Assembly: GCA_049604415.1 (NCBI GenBank)
Contig: JBMYTN010000041.1
Coordinates: 1 to 37,517 of the forward strand
Direction of reading: 5' to 3'
From: JBMYTN01 sp049604415
GTDB lineage: Bacteria; Pseudomonadota; Alphaproteobacteria; Rhodospirillales; Rhodospirillaceae
DNA length: 37,517 nucleotides
Shown piece after piece: positions 32,059 through 37,517 of this stretch. Position numbers and translations under genes: made by a program. Below the pieces are notes generated by a model. That model was not told where the DNA came from and searched no databases. It saw nothing but the letters and a program-made list of their open reading frames with translations. The first letter of the stretch is position 1; every line of letters starts with the position of its first letter.

Positions 32059-32601
32059 TTAAGCCCCGATGGCGGTGTTCCGCTCCGGAGTGTCGCGCAG
32101 GAAAAACACCAAATCCAGCGGCGGCGGGGCCACAGTGGTCTGGCTCAGCTGATCATGGACCTGGCCCCGATGGTGGGTGCCATGGTTGAACAAATGGGTC
32201 AGCACCAGGGAGACCGGGGTTTCCAGCTTCACGCCGGGCAGGGACAGGGTTTCATATTGGATTGACCCGGTGTTGATGCGCTCGGGGTCCATGCCATCGA
32301 CCACACCGATAATGTGGCTGTCCATGGCGGTGCGGCGGCGGCGCAGCTCCGGGAAGTCCTCATAGAGCACATCATCCAACCCAGCGGGTTTCTTTTCGCC
32401 GCTGGCCGGTTCGCCCAGTCGGTTCAGCCACATGATGTCGCCAACCAGCAAATGGTTCAGGGTGCCGAGGATCGAGCCGAAAAAGGCATGGCGCGGGCGG
32501 GCAATGTCCTCTTCCTGCAAAGAGGCGACGGAGGCATAGATCTTGGCGTTGGCCCAGGCATTGTAGCGGGCCAGAGTCTGGAAATGGGCGGCAACGGACA
32601 T
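32059..32601 (-). CDS. DinB-family protein
   Basis: A 180-residue four-helix-bundle protein of the DinB/YfiT group. The three metal-binding histidines are seen in LGTLNHLLVGDIMWL and LTHLFNHGTHHRGQVHDQL. N-terminal RYNAWANAKIYASVA is also characteristic. The family binds divalent metals, and some members are thiol-dependent transferases; the role here is unknown. The start at 32601 is preceded by AAGAGG; in-frame codons upstream to 32685 are not needed for the domain. A 105-bp gap separates it from the penicillin-binding protein upstream on the same strand. Confidence 0.92.
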   Translation of the reverse strand: MSVAAHFQTLARYNAWANAKIYASVASLQEEDIARPRHAFFGSILGTLNHLLVGDIMWLNRLGEPASGEKKPAGLDDVLYEDFPELRRRRTAMDSHIIGVVDGMDPERINTGSIQYETLSLPGVKLETPVSLVLTHLFNHGTHHRGQVHDQLSQTTVAPPPLDLVFFLRDTPERNTAIGA

Positions 32602-32706
32602 GGGGACCTCTTGTTCTGGTTCCAGAGCCTTGTTGGAGCGCCGAGCCAATACTCGGTTCGGCTGAAATTGCTCTCTGGAAGACATGGGGATGGTTGACCC
32701 GGACCG

Positions 32707-34740
32707 CTATTCTTGCGGGGCCATGATCTGCCGCCACAACGCTGCGGGTGCCCCGCCGCCGGTGACCGCATCCATCGGGCTGCCATCATCATTGCCCAGC
32801 CAGACCCCGGCCAGATCCTGACCCAGATAGCCAATAAACCACGCATCGCGGTGGGCTTGGCTGGTGCCGGATTTGCCCCGGGCAGGCAGGCCATCCGCGC
32901 CGACTTGGCGTCCTGTGCCCCAGGCCGCTGTTGCGCGCAGCATATCGTCCATGGCGTCTGCGGCGGCTTGGCTGGCGACCCGGCGCGGGGCGTCTGCGGC
33001 CCGGCGATAGAGCACCCGGCCCTCGCCATCGGTGATGGTCACAATGGCGTGAGCCTGGGCGGCAAAACCGCCGCTGGCGAAGGGCGCATAGGCGTTGGTC
33101 AGCTCCAGCAGGCTCATCTCGAACACCCCCAGAGCCAAAGACGGGGCCGGGCTCAGGGGCGCGGTGATGCCCAGATCCCGGGCGGTGCGAATCACCTCCT
33201 GGCGTCCGACCCGTTCCGAGACCTTCACCGCCACCGTGTTGATGGATTGGGCCAGGGCCTCGCGCAGGGTGATGGTGCCCTCATAGCGTCCGGTATAATT
33301 GGCCGGTGACCAGCCGCCGATGGAGATCGGTTCGTCAATGATCGGCATTTCCGGGGTCATGCCAGCCTCCAGCCCGGCCAGAAACACGATCGGCTTAAAG
33401 GCGCTGCCCGGCTGGCGGCGGGCTTGGACGGCCCGGTTGAAGCCCGACTGGCCGCGATCCCGGCCGCCGACCATGGCCCGGACCGCGCCGTCCAGATCCA
33501 TGATCACCACCGCGCCTTGGGCGATGTTCAGCGCGGCACCCTCGGTGTCGAGATAATGGGTCAGGATCCGCTCGGCCCGGTCTTGCAGGGTCGGGTCCAG
33601 GGTGGTTTGGACTCGCAGATCCCGGTCCACTGGCCCGACAAAGTCCGAGACCCGCTCGATCACCCAATCGGAAAAATGCCGGCCCAGCCCGGTGCTGCGC
33701 AGCCCGGCGGGGCTGGCGGTCTGGCCGGTCAGGCCCTCGGTCAGCGCGGCTTGCTGTTGATCGGACGTGATCACCCCGTCATCGACCATGGCTTGGAGCA
33801 CCAAGGCCGCGCGATCCCGGGAGCCGTCCGGATTGGTGTTTGGGTTCAGACGGGAGGGCGCTTTGGGCAGCCCGGCCAGGACGGCGGCCTCATAGAGCGA
33901 AACCGTGCGCGCGCCATGGCCAAAATACCGCTTGGCGGCGGCTTCAACGCCATAGGTCCCGGCACCGAGATAAACCCGGTTCAAATAGATCGCCAGGATT
34001 TGCGGTTTGGTGAATTTTTGTTCCAGCCAGAGGGCAAGCAGGGCCTCCTGAACCTTGCGCCGGATGGTACGCTCCGGGGTCAGGAACAGGTTTTTCGCCA
34101 CCTGCTGGGTGATGGTGGAGCCGCCCTGGACGACCCGTCCGGCGGTGACATTGACCCAAAGCGCGCGCAACAGGCCGATGGGATCGACGCCAAAATGGTC
34201 AAAAAACCGTTTATCCTCAATGGCCAGAACCGCCTTGGGCAGGAAGGCGGGCAGCTCGGCAATGGGCACGGCCACGCCTTGCAGATCGCCGACACTGGCC
34301 AGCTCTCGACCATCGGCGGCCATGACGGTCAGGGAGGGCCGCCGGGTGATGGTGGCGGCCCGATCCGGATCCGGCAGGTCATAAGCGAACCAGGCAAGGG
34401 TTGCGGTTCCTAAGATCCCGGTCCAGATGATCAAGACCAGCAGCAGCTTGGTCACCCCCCACAGCCGCCGTCCCCAAGGTCGGGCCGGTCGTTTGGGGGG
34501 AGCGGCTGCGGCGCGTCTGGTTTTGGCCTTTGCCTGGCCTCGGCGTTGGCGCTGACGCGCGGCGTCCGGCGCGGAAGTGGCCTCGGCAGCGGGCGTGCCC
34601 CGCAAGGGCGGTGGGTCCTGGCGGGCCTGTTTCGCCTTTGCCGGTCGTGGCTTTTTGGGCCGTGTCTGGGCTGTGTCTGTGTCAGCGCTCGAGGCTTGCG
34701 GGGCGACCCGCCTGCGACGAGGCTTTCCTTCTTTGGGCAT
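32707..34740 (-). CDS. class A penicillin-binding protein (PBP1-type)
   Basis: A 677-residue bifunctional peptidoglycan synthase. A Lys/Arg/Ala/Pro-rich cytoplasmic tail of about 90 residues precedes one membrane helix (about 92-115). The GT51 glycosyltransferase (about 140-320) has AIEDKRFFDHFGVDPIGLLR, GGSTITQQVAKNLFL and RKVQEALLALWLEQ. The transpeptidase (about 390-660) has the SxxK serine in QPGSAFKPI, SxN in AQSINTVAVK and KSGTS. It makes and crosslinks cell-wall glycan in the periplasm. All catalytic motifs are intact. The gene diverges from a small ribbon-helix-helix-like gene. Confidence 0.95.
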   Translation of the reverse strand: MPKEGKPRRRRVAPQASSADTDTAQTRPKKPRPAKAKQARQDPPPLRGTPAAEATSAPDAARQRQRRGQAKAKTRRAAAAPPKRPARPWGRRLWGVTKLLLVLIIWTGILGTATLAWFAYDLPDPDRAATITRRPSLTVMAADGRELASVGDLQGVAVPIAELPAFLPKAVLAIEDKRFFDHFGVDPIGLLRALWVNVTAGRVVQGGSTITQQVAKNLFLTPERTIRRKVQEALLALWLEQKFTKPQILAIYLNRVYLGAGTYGVEAAAKRYFGHGARTVSLYEAAVLAGLPKAPSRLNPNTNPDGSRDRAALVLQAMVDDGVITSDQQQAALTEGLTGQTASPAGLRSTGLGRHFSDWVIERVSDFVGPVDRDLRVQTTLDPTLQDRAERILTHYLDTEGAALNIAQGAVVIMDLDGAVRAMVGGRDRGQSGFNRAVQARRQPGSAFKPIVFLAGLEAGMTPEMPIIDEPISIGGWSPANYTGRYEGTITLREALAQSINTVAVKVSERVGRQEVIRTARDLGITAPLSPAPSLALGVFEMSLLELTNAYAPFASGGFAAQAHAIVTITDGEGRVLYRRAADAPRRVASQAAADAMDDMLRATAAWGTGRQVGADGLPARGKSGTSQAHRDAWFIGYLGQDLAGVWLGNDDGSPMDAVTGGGAPAALWRQIMAPQE

Positions 34741-34751
34741 TTATGGCTCTA

Positions 34752-34782
34752 TTGCCGTGACTCTCTCTAGATATAGTATAGC
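34752..34782 (+). promoter_or_regulatory. AT-rich candidate promoter between the PBP gene and the small gene downstream
   Basis: TTGCCG (34752-34757) and an AT-rich TATAGTATAGC block (34772-34782) lie in the 81-bp divergent gap. Spacing to the best -10 match (TATAGC) is 19 bp, longer than ideal. The block is roughly palindromic and could serve either strand. Confidence 0.3.
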
Positions 34783-34821
34783 ACGCTCTCTGTTGTGAAT
34801 TCGAACCGCGAAAGACAAATT

Positions 34822-35067
34822 ATGGCCGAGGACAGTGAACGCCTCTTTCTTCCTGAGGATCTTGCGGAGCGCCTGCGCGCCCATGCGGCGGCCTCCGGGT
34901 CGGATCTGAGCCTGGAGGCGCATTTGCGTCAGGCGGTGGAGGATTATCTGGAGGACCAGGAGGCCTTCCAGCGCAGCATGGTCGATCTGGAAAGCGGCGA
35001 GGACCGCCCGGCTTTGCGTTCCACGGTGCTGCAGGACCAGGACGCTGCCCCTGAGGAGACCGGTTGA
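34822..35067 (+). CDS. small ribbon-helix-helix-like protein
   Basis: About 81 residues from ATG 34822; an in-frame GTG at 34795 would add nine residues. The core SERLFLPEDLAERLRAHAAA, then SGSDLSLEAHLRQAVEDYLE, has the strand-helix-helix rhythm of CopG/Arc-type proteins. The C-terminal tail is acidic. It ends in a TGATG overlap with the DUF2237 gene, so they are translated together. It may regulate its own operon, but no operator or toxin partner is evident, and the family assignment is tentative. Confidence 0.65.
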   Translation: MAEDSERLFLPEDLAERLRAHAAASGSDLSLEAHLRQAVEDYLEDQEAFQRSMVDLESGEDRPALRSTVLQDQDAAPEETG

Positions 35068-35456
35068 TGCGCGACGGATCGGAGCCCGAGGGCCAGAAGA
35101 ATGTGTTGGGTGGTCCGCTGGCGATTTGCGGCCTGGACCCGAAGACCGGCTTTTACCGCACCGGCTGTTGCGAAACCGGGCCGGAGGATCGGGGCTCCCA
35201 CACGGTCTGCGCCGTGGTGACCGAGGATTTCCTGGCCTATAGCAAGCGCCAGGGCAATGATTTGTCGACGCCGCGTCCCGAATATGGCTTTGCCGGATTG
35301 CAGCCGGGCGACCGCTGGTGCTTGTGTGCGGCGCGCTGGCTGGAGGCCTATGATGCGGGCAAAGCGCCCCGGGTGTCTTTGCAGGCGACCAACCGCGCTG
35401 CCTTGGCCATCGTCCCGCTGGACGCGCTGAAAGAGCATGCGGTGGATTTGAATTAG
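35067..35456 (+). CDS. DUF2237 family protein
   Basis: A 129-residue protein with the DUF2237 pattern: KNVLGGPLAICGLDPKTGFY, RTGCCETGPEDRGSHTVCAV, VTEDFLAYSKRQGNDLSTPR, GLQPGDRWCLCAARWLEA and APRVSLQATNRAAL. Five conserved cysteines suggest a metal or redox role; function is not established. The start (TGATG with the preceding gene) has GAGGAGA about 10 bases upstream. The 150 bp after it are AT-rich and hold no gene I can support. Confidence 0.93.
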   Translation: MRDGSEPEGQKNVLGGPLAICGLDPKTGFYRTGCCETGPEDRGSHTVCAVVTEDFLAYSKRQGNDLSTPRPEYGFAGLQPGDRWCLCAARWLEAYDAGKAPRVSLQATNRAALAIVPLDALKEHAVDLN

Positions 35457-35609
35457 GCGCTGATTTATGCAGGATCAACCATAATCTGCAAAATCTAAAA
35501 AAATCTATCTGTTCTATTCAACCAATAAAATAACCATAAAGTCTCTTTGCTCAGGGTTGGCAAATTACAATTCATGCTGTATTCGATTTCGAGTGAATTT
35601 TTTACTTTA

Positions 35610-36546
35610 TCAAATGAATTTTTCATTTATATAGCGCCAATCTGGTTTCTCCACAGACGTCTTGTAAAGAAAATCCAATAAAATGTATCCAGTTTCTGTT
35701 AAGGTAAAAATATCATAATTGGTTCTTCCATTTTGATATTCTTGCAAGCTATTTAGGATTATATCGAGTTGTTTTTTTAACCCATCTGGATCTATTTCAT
35801 TGTCATAATCAAACCAGTCAATATTTGGTTTTTTGATCTTTTTAAAAGAAACTAGGCCCTTAATTTCCAGAGATTTAATTTTACTTTCTATGTCTTTGAA
35901 GTTTATATGCCTAACAGTTTTTTCTAGTTCTTCGATTATGGATTTTCTTTGAAAAACAGTTATTACTTCGGCCCAACTTTCAATTTTTCTACTGTAAATA
36001 TCTGAAATTCGATTGTCGGAAAAGTTAATACCACGAACCCGCATGGCGTGTTCAGCAGCTAAAATCCAGTCAAGTACTCGGGCCTCTGATGAGGTCAACC
36101 TTTTCACACACTCAAGCACATAAGGATCCACTGCATCGGTGCGGTCATCCATATCGGCGGCCAGCAATCGTGCCCATAGGCTGCGCAGTTCATCGCTTTC
36201 CTCCTCACCAATGGCTTCTCCGCAGATTCTAAGTATGCGATCGCCCGGACGCTTACGATGCTCCTCCGGGATCTTCTGAACATGTTCTTCGGTGATCGCA
36301 GCGGCTTCGATCAAGCGGTTCCGCCGTCGCGCATAGAATTTGCTCTAGCTCGAACCGCCCTTGGGCCACATGATCGCCGAAAAAAAGACCATACGCATTA
36401 CCCACATGGGTGCTGAGGCCGCTGAGCATATCCGAAACCCAAGCCCCCTTGCCGGACAGTTCAATGCCATCGGTTCCGCTGGCTTTGACGGTGATTTCAC
36501 TGCCTGTGCTTTTCTCAGGTACGGATTTCGGATCCTGGTCGGTCAT
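35610..36546 (-). pseudogene. Abi-alpha/DUF2806-like protein gene, split by a frameshift
   Basis: Two overlapping frames form one gene. The first, from ATG 36546 behind GAGAGGACC, encodes MTDQDPKSVPEKSTGSEITV through GNAYGLFFGDHVAQGRFELE. Near 36336 one extra base shifts it out of frame and it stops at 36253. The other frame, open from 36344, continues with YARRRNRLIEAAAITEEHVQ, then EEESDELRSLWARLLAADMD and VDPYVLECVKRLTSSEARVL to 35610. The joined product, about 310 residues, has the SxELRxLWARLLA / HP-type 'VKRLTSSEARVL' pattern of Abi-alpha (DUF4393) and DUF2806 proteins, implicated in phage abortive infection. The N-terminal half is normal in GC; the C-terminal third (35610-36000) is only about 25-30% GC. 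It could be a pseudogene, a sequencing error or a true frameshift. Confidence 0.65.
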
Positions 36547-36713
36547 GGTCCTCTCATGCGTTTTTCAGCCAAAGACACTCTAGCAGAATACGACTTTTGC
36601 ACACATTTGCGATTTAAATGACCAAACATGACATGACTGGAAACGATTTGAACGAGGAGGATTCCGTACGAGACTCTACTCTGTTAAGATTCGATCTCAT
36701 GAGGAGCGGATTG

Positions 36714-37016
36714 ATGCACGACCAAGAGCACATTGCGAAAGTTCAAAAAGTAATAGAAGGCGTTGTCCGTAAGCGCTTGGATGACGTCGACATCGTTTCG
36801 GTAGAAGTCAGCCCCGATGTCGACCATGATGGCGATGATATTTTGATCGTGAAAGTACTGTTCGACGGACCAAAACGACGTCCGGACTCCCAAAAAACCG
36901 TGAGCTTGGTGCGCAAAATGCGCCCGAAATTGGCGATGATCAATGAACGCGCTTTTCCGGTCATTTCGGTGATCCGCGATCCGAAGTCAGGATACACTAG
37001 CTCTGAAGCCCATTGA
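36714..37016 (+). CDS. small protein preceding a HEPN gene, possible antitoxin
   Basis: About 100 residues from ATG 36714, which has GAGGAG at seven bases; longer in-frame starts (36618, 36699) are less well placed. The protein has an alpha/beta pattern: HIAKVQKVIEGVVRKRLDDV, DIVSVEVSPDVDHDGDDILI and VKVLFDGPKRRP, then SLVRKMRPKLAMINERAFPV. I recall similar small 'VEVxPDxDxDGDxIL' proteins beside HEPN-domain genes, but I cannot name the family. It overlaps the next gene by 14 bp and diverges from the Abi-like gene, the arrangement expected of an antitoxin, nucleotidyltransferase-like partner or regulator. Confidence 0.75.
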   Translation: MHDQEHIAKVQKVIEGVVRKRLDDVDIVSVEVSPDVDHDGDDILIVKVLFDGPKRRPDSQKTVSLVRKMRPKLAMINERAFPVISVIRDPKSGYTSSEAH

Positions 37017-37500
37017 TTTTCTCGATACCGCTGAAGACCTGCTGGACACAGGCCGAAAGCGCCCGAGGGAGACCAATCTTCGAAGAGCGGTCAGCACGAC
37101 TTACTATGCGCTGTTTCATTGTTTGGCCCAGACATGTGCTGACCTTTTGATCGGTGGTCGTCAATCCGACCGGAGTAGACATGCTTGGCGACAGGTATAT
37201 CGTGCGATTGAACATCGGACAGTAAAGCAGAATTGCAAAGAAGAACGCTCAGTGCAGGAATTTCCTAAAGAAATACAAGATTTCGCCAACCACTTTCTGT
37301 CCCTGCAAGAAAAGCGGCACAAAGCAGATTACGATCCGATTTGTACTTTGAGTAAAGAAGAGCTTAAAAATCTTATTGAAGATACACGGGGAATTATTGA
37401 AAGATTTCAGAAAGTGGATACCAAGGACCGCAGAGCGTTTGCCGCTTATGCGATCTTTGAACCGTCGACCGTGAAGAATGCTGATCAGGCGGAGAGATAG
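37003..37500 (+). CDS. HEPN-domain protein, probable CTG start
   Basis: About 165 residues. The N-terminal helices, LKPIDFLDTAEDLLDTGRKR and RETNLRRAVSTTYYALFHCL, and the later FLSLQEKRHKADYDP are HEPN-type motifs. HEPN proteins are often RNases or ligand binders in toxin-antitoxin, abortive infection and CRISPR systems. I see no classical R-x4-6-H pair, so catalysis is uncertain. No ATG, GTG or TTG precedes the conserved start; CTG 37003 aligns with the usual M(x)PxDFL and has AGGA ten bases upstream. A TTG at 37123 would remove the first helices. The gene overlaps its upstream neighbour by 14 bp and ends 17 bp before the window edge. Confidence 0.75.
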   Translation: MKPIDFLDTAEDLLDTGRKRPRETNLRRAVSTTYYALFHCLAQTCADLLIGGRQSDRSRHAWRQVYRAIEHRTVKQNCKEERSVQEFPKEIQDFANHFLSLQEKRHKADYDPICTLSKEELKNLIEDTRGIIERFQKVDTKDRRAFAAYAIFEPSTVKNADQAER

Positions 37501-37517
37501 AGGCCCTGATCAGATTG

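Noticed and set aside
33424..34413. 329-codon plus-strand frame across the penicillin-binding protein gene
   Set aside because: It is antisense to the conserved GT51 and transpeptidase motifs and has no motif of its own.
37123..37500. HEPN gene starting at TTG 37123
   Set aside because: This would cut off DFLDTAEDLL and the RRAVSTTYYALFH helix, which are conserved HEPN features in the same open frame upstream.

Overview
The window is GC-rich (roughly 60-65% in most genes). It looks like an alphaproteobacterial chromosome, most likely order Rhodospirillales. That guess rests on the infC start context, an IalB-family protein, an intracellular PHB depolymerase and a cobalt-early cobalamin gene set. 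No rRNA, tRNA or insertion sequence was recognised.

Left edge (1-1078): the window opens inside a CRISPR array of four identical 36-bp repeats with 30-bp spacers. No cas gene is in view. Next come a ParD-like antitoxin gene broken by an amber codon, a small coiled-coil gene and two degenerate copies of the CRISPR repeat.

1079-6293: a LysR regulator diverges from an aldo/keto reductase. A TetR regulator diverges from a haloalkane dehalogenase, with a dense set of palindromic half-sites between them. Two tandem paralogous membrane proteins of lower GC follow.

6401-12260: the cobalamin locus. cobK and cbiD overlap on the minus strand. They diverge from cobA, a DsbD_2/TauE-like membrane protein, a SCO1 copper chaperone and cobB.

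12635-16229: a chain of overlapping genes (phaZ, ycgN-like, YgjP-like metallopeptidase, Bcr/CflA transporter). 16343-18927: thrS and infC, with an internal terminator-like hairpin. infC probably starts at an ATA codon and ends at a strong terminator. 19204-21040: a YceI / cytochrome b561 / YceI operon.

21075-22167: an AT-rich islet with two minus-strand genes of unknown function.

22168-35456: mostly housekeeping genes. They are a TPR protein, an SDR enzyme, an ABHD10-like hydrolase, two glycosyltransferases, a PAS-GGDEF diguanylate cyclase, an IalB protein, a SpoU methyltransferase, a quinone oxidoreductase, a DinB protein, a class A penicillin-binding protein, a ribbon-helix-helix-like protein and a DUF2237 protein.

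Right edge (35610-37500): a second accessory islet. A frameshifted, compositionally mosaic Abi-alpha/DUF2806-like gene diverges from a two-gene unit that encodes a small acidic protein and a HEPN-domain protein, the latter apparently starting at CTG. This islet and the CRISPR/antitoxin region at the left edge are the best candidates for undescribed defence or toxin-antitoxin biology.
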